Below, piece after piece: positions 37,001-49,100 of a stretch of DNA of 64,000 nt. Within the stretch, counting starts at the first letter, position 1. Each line of letters opens with the position of its first letter. Both the position numbers and the translations under genes were made by a program. Under the pieces are notes generated by a model. That model was not told the DNA's origin and made no database searches. It worked only from the letters and a program-made list of their open reading frames with translations. The DNA comes from Tritrichomonas musculus (lineage: Eukaryota > Parabasalia > Tritrichomonadida > Tritrichomonadidae): contig JAPFFF010000020.1 of NCBI GenBank assembly GCA_039105265.1, positions 2,606,435 to 2,670,434 of the forward strand, written 5' to 3'.

Positions 37001-39347
37001 CTTCCTTAATTATTGCCCTCGTAATAATGCAATCGAAAACACAATGAATAGTGCGATTCCAGTGCTTAGCTCACTGATGCCTTTTGTTCCTCGTTCAGTC
37101 CTTGCAAAAGTGGATGTTCCTCTTTGTGCAGTTGAAATCAATGGAAACGGAACTTCTCAGCATTATACAACAAACGTCCATTTGATTACCGAGCCTGATT
37201 CCGACCTTCCATTCCCTTATCCAGTCAACAAGGCAACTTTAGAGTATGCTGCAAGGAACATAAACGAGCTAATGAAAACATTGCCATTGATACGATTCGC
37301 TATTACTGGCGAATGCTTTTATTACAAGTCTATTCGCGGAAGAGAAGTTGAAACAGATTTAAGCTATCCTGATGTTAATCCTTCTGTTTTAAGCGTCTTT
37401 GATTCTCATCATCCGACACATCTTGTTCTCCTCGTTGATAAGCATTTCCCTAATAAGCCGCCTGTCCCTCCACTTGCTTGGATTCCCGCAGCTGGAAAAG
37501 AGGCCACTGTTGCAGACACAACGGACACGCAAGACAATAAAGACTTAGTTAAGGTTGCTTCCAAAATAATGTCTTCTTTTGGCTATGCTGAACGTTCAGC
37601 AGACCTTTTCTTCGTCACTCTCGGAGGAGGATTTCCAAGCGTTTCTAAAGGAACAGTGCCAAACACCATTCGCAGTTATGTTGGCTACAGTGAAGGTGAA
37701 AATAATGCCATTAAGTTGGGCATTTATCCACTTGTCAAGTACTTCATACGCGATTTCTCAGTGAAGCAAAATTTGGAGGAACCAATTCCACTTGAAGAGT
37801 TGGGCTCTACTGATGCATGGAGGAATTATCCACGCGATGAAAGAACGCGTGAAAAGTTATGCGATGACATTAATAATGCTATGCAAGAACACTTCCACGT
37901 GAAAGAAGTTCAGTCATATTTCTTTGGAACATCAATGATTGGGATCAGGATAGACGGACTTCCAGAAGACTTGGTCTGCCACGTAATCAAGGGAGAAGCT
38001 TGGAATACAGATTATCAACCTTGCAAGGCTGATTTTGAGATCACAAATGTTTTAAGGAGCATTAAAACAGTCCCTCTTGACGTGACACAAGTCATCCACG
38101 AGCCAACGATAAACGTCTGCGTGAGGCACATGAGAAGGTTCGCAGTTGACAGCGACGAATTCAAAGATAAAGTTTATTCTGTTGCTAAAAAGTTCGGATT
38201 TTTACGTGCTGCTCTCTCTGATTACAACAAAGGCGCAACGGACCTCGATCTTGAGAGAATGGGAGTCCTTGGAGATGTCCAAATCGAGCTGATAGGAATG
38301 CCGTCTGGAATTGCGTTCTCATCGGTCATCTTGGACCAGTTTCCATCGAAGTCTTTGGACGATTTTGACATGATGACGTCGACAATGGCAACGTGTAGGG
38401 GAATGGCGACGATACGCCCAGATCTAGGCTCTCCCGAGGTACTGCTTAACCAGAAATTGGTCAAGATTTCGCCAAGCGAGATTGATGCATTGAAGCAAGA
38501 GATAGCTGCACGGTTCAAGGGCGCCGACAAGCGAAAGTGGACCATTAATGAAGACTTTAATGTTCTCATTGTTCCAGCGAACAACGAAGCAGCTCTTGAC
38601 GAGATGATGAGGAACATTCGGAATAAAGATGAGGACACAACTTGCCTCTTCTTATGCGATCCTCCTCAGCAGTTTCTTCCGCAGTCGCTGTACGTCTACA
38701 TGGAGGACCGGTCTGTCAGGACCTACGCCATCTGCAAGCAGTGCATGATCGAGGCCTTCAGGGGAATGGAGGACTTCCAGGCCGTCATCGATCCAGTCAC
38801 CCAGATGGTCGACAGAAACAAGCTCAAGACGCTCAGCGAGGCGCTGCCTGGGATCCCCCTCATCGCCGACGGGACAGAGAAAAACGGAGTCGCATGGCCG
38901 CAGATTCCTCTCGGGCAGGCACTCTTCATATTGATGTGCGAGCCCGAAATACTCGGGACAGACGTGAAGTCGTGGTTCACAGCGATAATCGACTTCATCA
39001 TCCGGATGGCGAGGAACTACTTCACTTACTGCCCGAACCACCCCGACATTCCTCACAGGGTGCCAAAGCCCGGGTCAAACCTGAAGTGCCCGTACTGCAA
39101 CTTCATGTTTTGCGCTACATGCAGGACCTGGCATTCAATGGACAGGTGCCCCGGACTAATGGACCTGCCCGGCGTGAAGAGGTGCCCAAACTGCAACACT
39201 CCAACTTACAAGTACGACGGATGCAATCATATTACTTGCAGATGTGGAAAACATTGGTGCTATAAGTGCGATAAATCACCAATATTTAATACTGGCAATG
39301 AGTGCTATTCTCATCTTTCTGCAGTTCATGGTGGTTATAATACTTAA
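34092..39347 (+). CDS. DEAH-type helicase-like protein with C-terminal RING-between-RING E3 domain
   Basis: A 1751-residue single-exon protein. The helicase core is visible by Walker A APHGSGKTCLVP (about residue 193), a DDVN sequence in place of DEAH (about 326), motif III-like LILMSTVPD (about 360), and later the winged-helix/ratchet-like segment FSTLISIGIIENTREKRLTEIGKLASKF typical of DEAH proteins. The last 100 residues are an IBR (CPYCNFMFCATCRTWH) and a RING2 (RCPNCNTPTYKYDGCNHITCRCGKHWCYKC) that keeps the Cys expected to carry ubiquitin; an upstream CKQCMIEAF may be a weak RING1. Plant DEAH11/12 proteins share this unusual fusion. ATPase activity is doubtful because motif II is altered. 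The 5' part is AT-rich while 35600-36800 and 38640-39200 are GC-rich. Confidence 0.8.
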   Translation: MGASESSINQYPVVKDFEHLIKVASSPISTDLLKGFNNFFEKLKQSSENLFITYEKLIDSNKLGGEGIDINLYFSRIDIAIKAFEECANYIKLNSKKPETPIISANFRNNLRKFLKQLTQFSSLATNILESLNTKVSPSMMTLFFIELSLFDFALNIRKSDKPPFYSMHTASIYDLREELHDCNQNFANIIAPHGSGKTCLVPIHLTCRSLENFPAGRFIIVVEHDTSSIHHIKNIYRRICCTDKDKMAEAEGILNDNDNDENDTYEYDIDDPTAQVTSTLSDFINFYTNPIPFYPVIGIFSPIDTLRLIHTINNLTDFVTKSTFVIDDVNMRTVATDVLVQDLTRAIERAKISRKDNKLILMSTVPDLQIIRCLGRHKELKGSDINSEVPKKDIPCSSISDIRNHKLFRKMHDFFDTWIEKSDISIGSVVVFVPSEKVGQRLYKEIYKHYSKDNSTTICPLPTTIKKGETTDEFYNRLLADLILAENDRKATDEHGNPRETDPILFLMPMNISGHISQEEKALIRSQLPIPFIDKLSRVFITTNKNDSLLQIDDLMVIFDTGIEEVEFYDPKQSVIHVREQLLPKPFMESHHKLLGNLGDGIYFEFRVRNVDRPKELIPSVKRGDLGREILILRNFGINFEEQRNLPSEPNRELLDECFSTLISIGIIENTREKRLTEIGKLASKFATVSPFYALATAKYNQNHQFAFLCSLLIEDSRSLVINSQSKLLCRHFCRDSDVVTLLESLCELSEDAKVEQDDHGLSIGMIYSIYNAMSTTFDNCNGRESVINAVKWARSQPGGTFQCVDQFVLLLPQEQFINKRKGTFVHVLGAGPGSEPTLIYRANDIFKFTDKSTSEDDFAKIKFAKRPGWLGLQSPGNIIALSLLIEEDNKVNRGLIIHRDTRSANDNPGVVGFAVNNPSLNSFFFVSLFEGYWSDHKASNDFIGIYHTPVPNKESAFLIHMTSNDDQTFLNYCPRNNAIENTMNSAIPVLSSLMPFVPRSVLAKVDVPLCAVEINGNGTSQHYTTNVHLITEPDSDLPFPYPVNKATLEYAARNINELMKTLPLIRFAITGECFYYKSIRGREVETDLSYPDVNPSVLSVFDSHHPTHLVLLVDKHFPNKPPVPPLAWIPAAGKEATVADTTDTQDNKDLVKVASKIMSSFGYAERSADLFFVTLGGGFPSVSKGTVPNTIRSYVGYSEGENNAIKLGIYPLVKYFIRDFSVKQNLEEPIPLEELGSTDAWRNYPRDERTREKLCDDINNAMQEHFHVKEVQSYFFGTSMIGIRIDGLPEDLVCHVIKGEAWNTDYQPCKADFEITNVLRSIKTVPLDVTQVIHEPTINVCVRHMRRFAVDSDEFKDKVYSVAKKFGFLRAALSDYNKGATDLDLERMGVLGDVQIELIGMPSGIAFSSVILDQFPSKSLDDFDMMTSTMATCRGMATIRPDLGSPEVLLNQKLVKISPSEIDALKQEIAARFKGADKRKWTINEDFNVLIVPANNEAALDEMMRNIRNKDEDTTCLFLCDPPQQFLPQSLYVYMEDRSVRTYAICKQCMIEAFRGMEDFQAVIDPVTQMVDRNKLKTLSEALPGIPLIADGTEKNGVAWPQIPLGQALFILMCEPEILGTDVKSWFTAIIDFIIRMARNYFTYCPNHPDIPHRVPKPGSNLKCPYCNFMFCATCRTWHSMDRCPGLMDLPGVKRCPNCNTPTYKYDGCNHITCRCGKHWCYKCDKSPIFNTGNECYSHLSAVHGGYNT

Positions 39348-40048
39348 TCAATTATTTATTATTTTTTTCTTTCCTCCCTTTTTTTTTTTTTTTTTTTATT
39401 TTGCGTTTTAATTTTCTTATACTTATAAGTATAAATATTTTACATTTAATTTTTTTTTTTTTATATATAGATCTTATATAGATATTTGTAAAATTTTTTT
39501 TGGGTAAAAACGAAATTTTTATAGAATGATTGCTTTTTTTATTTATTTATTTATTTATAAAATACTTTGTGATCATACCATATAGAACGTAATTATAATA
39601 CCTATCGTCAAATTTTTGAATAAATGAAAACTGTAATTGAAAATATATAATAACAAATTCTAATACCATAAACAATAATCTTCTCTTTTCGTTTATTTTA
39701 AAGTATACTGATATATACAAAATAATAATTTTTTTTTTTTTTTTTTTTTTTTTTGTATTTATAAAACGTATAAAAAATTATCAAATTGATTTAAGGTAAT
39801 CAAATTAAAGCGATTTTGTACTTAAATGGATTTTTTTTTTTTTGCATCTAAACTTAATAATAATAATTATGGATTCAAATATTATCCAAACGTAAGGAAA
39901 TCGAATATTATCGTAAGAAGGAATAATAGGAAATTCGTTGTTTGTATTTAATATTTTTTTTTGTGTAAATCTAGTTGAAGGTCTGTTGGTCTGACTATTT
40001 TTGATTGACCAAAAAGAATCTCAAAATTGTATTACATAAAATTTTATT
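39348..40048. other. AT-rich intergenic region with poly-T tracts
   Basis: A 700-bp spacer with T runs at about 39380-39397, 39447-39461 and 39729-39754. Nothing else recognised; it must contain the 3' end of the helicase gene and the promoter of Midasin. Confidence 0.5.
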
Positions 40049-40111
40049 ATGAATTATTTCATAAAGGTTTATCAAATAATTGAATTAAGAATTTATGGTC
40101 TTCAATTAAAA

Positions 40112-43100
40112 ATGTGGTCTTCACGAGTTCAACAACTTATAAAAGAAATACCAGGCCACTTTGACAATTTAATCAATGAAAGTAATCCTGACAATATTTT
40201 TCAATCTTTAAAACAAAATTTAATCAATCCTCTTCTAACAAAAAAAATTACAACTATTTTTTCGCCAATTATTTTACATTTGGTATCAGATATTGTTATA
40301 GATTCGGTAGTATCAAATAGTGACGACTTGCCAATCGTAATTTTACTATCTAATCTAATTCCATCCTTTTCATCAATAGAGCCGTTAATCCATTTTTATT
40401 TCTCAAAAAGACCCGCAGAAAGTTCAGAAAATAAAACACAATTTACTTATTTAAGATCGATTTTTCGAATCAGACGAATCATTGGTAATTCATTTGAACT
40501 GAAACTTTCTTCTTTTGTTGAATTAGCAGAATTAGCATCAAATACAGAGTCATCTTCAAATAATGATTTTCAATTAGGTGATGAAACTTGGTTTTATTTA
40601 GCTTCGTTAATTTCATTAATTAGAAATTTATCCGAAGAAGAATCTTTATCTTTAATTAGATCCAGGTGTTTACCAGATAAAGCTACTCTACTCTTTTTAG
40701 AAGAGAAAAATTTCGATATGGAATCAAAAAACCTCGCTTTTGAAAATTACGGACCAATGAGTTACGATCGCGGATTTGCAACATCAATCGAAGGTGTTCC
40801 ATTCCTTAAATCTCTTTCTTCCTCAAATATATCATCCAATATTTCTAATTCTCCAACTTCTCCTTTCGCACGCTCTTTAGCTCTTGCTATGCTTACAAAT
40901 AAACCAGTTCTTGTTGTTGGCCCAGCTGGAAGTGGCAAGACAACACTCATCGAACAACTCGCCTCAATTGCCGGAGCTGAAATCACTTCTCTCCACCTCG
41001 GATCAGCAGTAGACGCCAAATCATTACTCGGGGGCTACATATGCGGCGAAATTCCTGGGGAATTCCGTTGGCTTGATGGACCATTAACATCAGCCGTTAG
41101 AGCCAACAAAAAGTGGATTGTGCTAGAGCAAATAGAAGAAGCCTCCTCCGAAGTATTGACTCTTCTCTCTCCCCTCCTCAGCGAGCGCCGACTTTTTGTT
41201 CCCGGACGATCAGAAACGATCAAGGCCAGCTACAACATCCGCATCTTTGCGACGTGCGTCAAACCGCTCGATTCCTCCCTTTGGACCAAGATACAGGTTG
41301 ACTTTCTAGAGGAGGAAGACCTGATCCACACACTTCGCACTCTGTTCCCTACTCTGGCGGCTGTTGTTGATAAAGAGTCGCGCGTCCTGCCGTCGTGGCG
41401 GGCGTGCAGGCTTTCATACCACGAGCTTTTCCGATGCATGAAGCGACTCGAAGCTGTCCCTGTCAACAACGGCAGCGTGACAGACGAAGACTACGACTGG
41501 ATGTATCAGATTGTCGTTGACACCTTCACTTCTCACTTGCCGAGCCAGAAAAAGAGGCTCGAACTGGCCAAGGCAATTGCAAAGTTTTGGGACCTGAACG
41601 AAGCTCGCGCGGAGAATTACTTGGTCAGCTCGAAGCCAAAGTTTGTTGCAAATCCATTCATGATTGGCCACATCAAGCTGGACACAATAGGAATCCCCGA
41701 TATAAATGAGGATTTCGCGCCAACTTTCACCTCACTTCACCACATGGAGTCTGTTTCTAGATGCCTCTCAAAGTCGGAGCCTGTCCTGCTGATTGGCGAG
41801 ACGGGCACTGGAAAGACAACCCTGGTCCAGTTCATCGCCAAATCGATTGGAGCCGAATTGAAGGTCATCAACATGCACCACCAAAGCGACACACTTGACA
41901 TAATCGGCGGTTTTAAGCCGGTTGATCTATTTAAACTTTTAGAGCCTTTGTCAAAACGGTTTTTTGATGCTTTCAAGAAAACAATGTCGCAGACATCGCA
42001 TGCCAAAGTTTTGAGCGACATTGAGACAATGTTTGGAACGAAGAACTGGAAGAGATTCCTCAAGAGTGTCTTGAACATTTCGCAGCAAGTCTTTGCGAAG
42101 AAATTCAATGATCTGTCAGAGAAGCTGCAGGAAGAGTGGAGATATTTGAATGAAGCTTCAACAGGCTTCTTGAGCCGCCGAGACTTCCTAGAGCGAGACT
42201 TCGCTTTCTCGTTTGTTGAAGGCCCATTGACAGAAGCGTATCGCAACGGGCAGTGGGTTCTTCTCGATGAAGTCAACTTGGCACCGCCCGAGACACTTCT
42301 TGCACTTGCGCCGATCATTGATGGCCATCTTGAGCTCAATGGGAAACTTGTTCCGAAGCATGAAAACTTCCGACTTATCTGCTGCATGAATCCAGCGACG
42401 GATGTTGGGAAGGTGAATCTTCCGGAGACGTTGCGTCACAAGTTTGTCTCTATTTTCGCAGATGAAACGAGCAGCGAGAATGACATCAAACTGATCCTGT
42501 CACAGCGAAAAGTGAACAATGAATTCCATCAGGTTATCTTTGACTTTTACTCCATATCTCGCCAAATGAGCAAGACAGTTTTGGTCGATGGAGGCAACCA
42601 ACGAGTCATCTTCTCACTGCGAGCACTGACGCGAGCGATCTCGTACATGAACAAGGCAGAATTGTCGCACAAGTTCTCTTCATATCGATCATGTTATGAT
42701 GCCTTGATGCTTTCATTTGTTTCGCCTTTGTCACCAGAATCATCAGAAAGGCTTTCATCAGTTCTTAACTCAATGATCACGCCTGATGGTTTTGCAGCAG
42801 ACTCAGCCAACAAGAAGAACAAGAAAAGCAAAAAAGATGAAGACTTACTTTCAAGCTTGGAAACACCAGATAATCCGAATGTCGTCCAGGTTGAAGGATT
42901 CTTCATTGACAAAGGACCAGAACAAGTGAAAGAAAGGAAAGATTTCATTCTAACGAACACAGCTCGCAAGTACTTGAAGCTTCTTGCGCAGGCTGTTTCA
43001 TTAGGGAATTCGCCAATTTTGCTCCAAGGTCCAACATCGTCAGGCAAGACGTCGATTGTTGAATATCTTGCAGACATCACAGGGCACAAGTTTGTAAGGA

Positions 43101-46100
43101 TCAACAACCACGAGCACACTGACATGTCAGAATACATTGGAAGCTACACGACGAGTGAAACAGGCAAGTTTGAATTCACATACGGCGCTCTTGTTCGTGC
43201 AATTGATGAAGGAGCCTGGGTTGTTCTTGACGAGCTCAATCTTGCGCCATCAGACGTTTTGGAAGCATTGAACAGGCTTCTCGATGACAATAATCAACTT
43301 TATGTTGCTGAGACACAAACAACGCACAATCCAGCAGCATCTTTCCATCTTTTTGCAACACAGAATCCGCCAGGAACATATGGAGGAAGGAAGCAACTAT
43401 CAAGAGCGTTTCGTGGCCGTTTCATTGAAATTCATGTTGACGAAATACCGTCGAGAGAACTTACTAGAATCATCACGGACCGATGCCACATTGCTGAAAA
43501 CTTTTCGAAGAGCATGGTTGATGTCTTCAACTCATTACGAAGGCAGAGACAATTCACACAAATCTTCGCAGGAAAGCACGCGTTCTTGACAGTTCGTGAC
43601 TTACTTCGTTGGGGCTTTAGAGTGAGCGCAGTTAACACGTGGAGATCAGTTGAAACTGAAGGATTTGCTCTCCTTGGCGAACGACTGAGGACGCAGGAAG
43701 AGAGGGAAATTGTCAAAGGGACGATCAGCAAACATGTGAAGAAAACAGGAGATGAAAATGACGACGAAAATGAGAGTGAATTCAATATTCAAGAAGTGCC
43801 AGAAGACATGGGAATCGTGTGGACATCCGGAATGATTCGTACAGTAAATTTGCTTCTGAAATGCATCAAGAATAAAGAGCCCGCTCTTCTTGTAGGCGAG
43901 ACAGGCACAGGGAAGACAACTGCTGTCCAAGTCATCAGTCATTTGCTGGGACGAAAGCTTCGTATTTTGAATTGTCATCAGCACACGGAAACATCAGATT
44001 TCATTGGTGCGATGCGGCCATCACGTTCAGAAGATGGCAAAATATTTGAGTGGGCTGATGGCTCACTCGTTGAAGCGATGCGAGAAGGAGACATCTTCTT
44101 GATGGATGAAATTTCATTGGCACAAGATTCCGCTCTTGAGAGACTGAATTCTGTTCTTGAGCCAGGCCGACTTTTGGCGATGGCTGAGAAGCCAGAATAT
44201 GAAATTGTTAAGGCTCATGAAAACTTCATTTTCATTGCGACGATGAATCCAGGTGGCGATTATGGCAAGCGAGAACTTTCAGCATCATTGAGGAACAGAT
44301 TCACAGAGATTTGGGTCCCATCAATTGACAGCGACAACGATCTTCTTGAAATCCTTGGAGCGAATTCTACTCAAGAAGAAACGAAGAACAACTTATCGTT
44401 ATTCCTTCAATTTGTCAGATACTTCACGAGCTTATCGAAGATACTTGTGAACATATCATTACGTGATGTTTTACAATGGATTCGATTTGTTGACTTAAGA
44501 GTGAAACAGGGCCAACCATTCCTTGATTCATACATTCAGGGAGCTTTCATGGTTTTCATTGACTGCGTCTCTCCATCGCACAGAAAGTCACTTATTTGTT
44601 TCCTCCAGCAGCAAATTAATCAAGACGAAATCAAAGAAGTTTGTCACAACTTCCAAATCATCAACGACACTCTTTTCATCGGCGATTTTGAGCTTCCGAA
44701 AGGACCAAATTACGACCCAAACGACAATTCAGTCAACTTTGTTTTTGATGCTCCAACGACATCACAAAACTTGCTGAGAGTAGGACGAGCGCTTCAAATG
44801 CCATTGCCGGTTTTAATTGAAGGTCCGCCAGGCGTTGGCAAGACTTCACTTGTTTATTCACTTGGGAAGCGACTTGGTTTCAATGTTGTTCGTATCAACT
44901 TGAGCGAGCACACAGAAATGCTTGATTTGGTTGGCTCAGAACTACCAGATGAGAGCTCAAATGGGAGCAAGTTTGGATGGCGAGATGGCGCATTTTTGAC
45001 AGCATTAAAGAACGGTGACTGGGTCATTCTTGATGAGCTGAATCTTGCATCGCAGTCAGTTCTCGAAGGTCTGAATTCATGCCTTGATCATCGAGCGACA
45101 CTTTTTGTTCCAGAATTAAACATGGAATTCAAATGCCATCCAAAATTCCGCATTTTCGGATGCCAGAATCCAGCATCAGCAGGCCATGGAAGGAAGAGTC
45201 TTCCTCGCTCTTTTTTGAACCGTTTCACGAAAGTTTACGTTGATGAGTTGTGTGCCGAAGACTTTGAATACATCATTTCACACTCGTACACGACACTGCC
45301 ACTTAAATTACGCCAAGACATGATTCACTTCGTTTCAGAGTTGAATGAATTGAATCTTGATTTTGAGTTCAACCTTCGTGATGTCTTCCGCTTGTGCAAA
45401 ATGATTGAGACAGGAATTTCATCTGAGAAGTCATTGACACTTTTGTTCATTGAACGACTCAGGACGCCATATTTGAGGAATAAAGTGATGAATATGCTGT
45501 TTGATTTGTTCGGAAAGTTCGATCCGACACCGAAAGCATTCTTGATGACTAAAGAAAAGTTTCGAATTGGTGATCTTCAAATTGAACGGCCGACAGCTAC
45601 ATTTGGGCCGAACGAGTTGATCATTCATCCTTCAATTGTCTCACCTTTGGAATCAGTTCTTTCATGCGCATACATGAAATGGCCAGGACTAGTTGTTGGC
45701 TCGACAGCGACGGGCAAATCGTCATTGATCCGTCTTGCGGCTCACATTTCAGGGAGGAAGCTTGTCGAGTTTTCGATGAACAATTCAGTTGATACGACCG
45801 AATTACTTGGAGGATTTGAGCAAATGGACAATCATCGCTGTTTTGAGCAACTTCGTTCGAAGATTCAGCCGAATGACCATGAATCACTGCAGCAGCTGGA
45901 ATCGATTGAAAGCCCAGAAGAATTGTATTCATTGATCATGAATAACAGAGAATCATTCACGGACGAAATCATCAAAGAGGCTGGAGAATTGATGAAAAGG
46001 AAGTCCGATCCAGGCCGATTTGAATGGGTTGATGGACTTCTTCTTCAGGCGATGAGGAATGGTTGGTGGATCATCATCGACAATGCTAACTTGTGCCCTC

Positions 46101-49100
46101 CAGCAGTCCTTGATCGCTTGAATCCATTATGCGAGCCCGGCGGCTATTTGTCATTGAATGAGCGAGGACTTGTTGACGATGGAATTGAGGTTGTTTATCC
46201 ACACGATAACTTCCGATTGTTCATGACGGTTGATCCACAGTTTGGCGAAATCTCACGAGCGATGAGGAACCGTTCGATTGAGATCTACCTTCCTTCATAC
46301 GCAGAGAGGATGAATTACAACAACAACAAAGATTCATCCGATAATCAAATGTCCAGTCTTCTTTTTGAAGAATGCAGAGATCTTTGCGGAGAACAAGGAG
46401 AAGAGTTTTATGAATTGATGAAGAGTTGCGAACGATCAGAATTGATGCATCTTTCAGCATGGAATTTGGTCGCATACAAGAACTTCAGAGAGCAGACGAG
46501 TGTTGCACAGCTGGGACCAGATGCAGTTCACTTTGACATCGTTAAATGCCAGCTTACGAACAAGCAAAGCAAGATGACACGTTCTAATTCATCAGTTTTA
46601 CAACTAAGTAAAACACAAAGCTGCAGTGAAGATGAAGAACGATCAAATTCAACGATCTCTATTTCATCGCCATTCAAATTCACTCCAATGACCAATTCAG
46701 CAGTCCTGTCAGTCATTTATGACAGCAGCTATTTCATCGAGAAAGGTCCAAACAAAGCTTCAGTGAAATTTTTCCTTGGCCAAAGTCGAACATCCGATTT
46801 TGACGCCAGATTGATTGTTTCAGAGAAGTGGGGAATTGTTCGAGACACGATCAGAGCACTACAGAATTCAGACCTGCTCCAGTTCACAGAAGATTTGCCT
46901 CTAGATCCTCTCCTTTGGCCCAAGCCACAGAATACGATCTCATTTAATGCGCATTTCCTCCTTCTGACATTGGATCTGAGTCCAACGAACATCAACGACA
47001 TTGAATCGATTGATCTTCGTTTCTCTCTCTCTTCATTGATTCCACAATTCTTCACAGAGCTGATTGACCAAATAAAGTATTCAATTCAGACGAATTCAGT
47101 CACATTCGAAGTTCTTTTGATTCTGAAGGCGATCAGCTCATTCAATGGGAAGAAACGAGACACGGTCCTTTTGTTCAGATTCATAAGATCGATGCTTAAG
47201 AAAGCAGGTCTTTCGATTGACATAAGTCCAATAACGACTTTGATATGCCCGAACAATTCATTGGAAGCATCGAAGATAAGGAAGAGCTTAGGCGAACCGT
47301 TTCATTTCAAGTTTGAGGAACCGTTTTTACTTTGGGAGAGAATCAACGAACACTGGAAGCGCATCTTCAATGAGTCTCCAACATCGTTTGAGGCACAGTC
47401 CAAAGACATAACGACGATGCTTGAGACGTTGATTTTGTCGCAAAATAGAGATGCCACTGAAATTGTGGATAAAATGTTCACGAGGCTGTGCAACATTGAA
47501 CTGAAGAAGAACCAGTCGATTGGATTTGTTGATCGCATTGAACTTGAGGACTTCCAATATAGAGAAGAATACCGTGTTGTTAACTTGTCTACGTCTTATC
47601 CATGCGAGCTCTTGCAAGACTTGTCAATTCGCTCTTTCATTTACTCAATCATCATGAATGCTTCGGCGAACAAAGAGATTCGTCTCCCTCAAGATTTCAT
47701 GATTCCTCTTGACATTGTAGCCATCGTTAAGAGCTACAATAAGACATCAAACATGAGCGACTTGCTTTCAGCACTTTGCGAGCTCATTCTTCACATCAAC
47801 AAAGAGATTTGCTATGCACCATCGATGAAGACGATATTCGCAATTCTTCAACGAAAAGCCACTCTTTTACAATCAGAACATTCAAAGCAGCTGAATAAAG
47901 ACTTGTATAGCTTGCTGGTCTGCATTCCTTCGATTGATCTTGAATCAGTTAAAAGAGGAATTTCTTATATTTTCAACACAGAAAAAGATGTCTTAAATAT
48001 CGATCCAATTGACGCAGACAATTTCAAAGAGACACTTCTTCAGTTCTCAGAGAACAAATGGAATAAGATATCAGCACTGTCTGAGTTTGATGACTCATAC
48101 TATCACATGGTTTTATGCGAACTGATGGACAACATAAAGAAAGAAATCAAAGAAGAACAGCAAGTTACAGAAGAAATCAATTTCTCACGAACAGGAATCA
48201 GAGAGAATGCATCGGTTAAAGCGTACCAAGAAGAAAGATCAATTGTTGAACGAATCCATGATAAATCTATCAAAAAGTCGAAATATCGAGGAGATAAGAC
48301 TAACCAATTTAGTAAGTTGAAATCGATCATCAATAGATTGACGATCTCAGAGACATCCGATTTTGCGAAGTCTTTGGATGAGTCAGGCACATCTCTTCTC
48401 CTTGAGTTTCCATTATATCGAGACATCACGGTTCCAATTGTGACCGTGATGAGGCAGCTTTCACTTGCGATTGACTATGAAGAGCCAAAGAACGAAAACA
48501 TGATGCCATTCCCATTCACCGCAGACGCATTACTTTCCTTCTTGTTCAACAACGAAACGAGCACGAATTGGTCTTTGACATTTTCATTGATTGGACGAAC
48601 AAATCAGATTCATCCTCCACTGAAAGGATTCCAGATTCCAAGGACGAATCCAGAATTCCACACGATTCAAGAGGAAGAAAAAGTTGCACAGCAAATTGAA
48701 GAATTATTTAACAAAAGAAAGAAGAGTGAACTTTGCATTTACGCACAACATTTCATTGATTCCATTTTGACACCTGATTCACTTCAAACAGAGAAGCTTC
48801 TGAAGATGATTTTCAAGCAGTTGAAGATGTTTAACCTTGATACAATTGCGACATCAATCGAAGCAGATACACAATATTTGCCACTTTTATTGCACACAAT
48901 GAGGAAGCGTTACTCATTGTCAACAACGAAGACGACATCCAAAATCAACATTTATCAGAAATCGTCAGTTGAAGACATTGGAGAGTTGCTAAGAATTGTT
49001 CGAACGGTTCTAAAGACAGTTGATTCATTGTGGGAGCGATATCCTAACCACGACACTCTTCGGCAAATTGCGAAGTCAGCGGACGCGATTCTTGGGCAAG

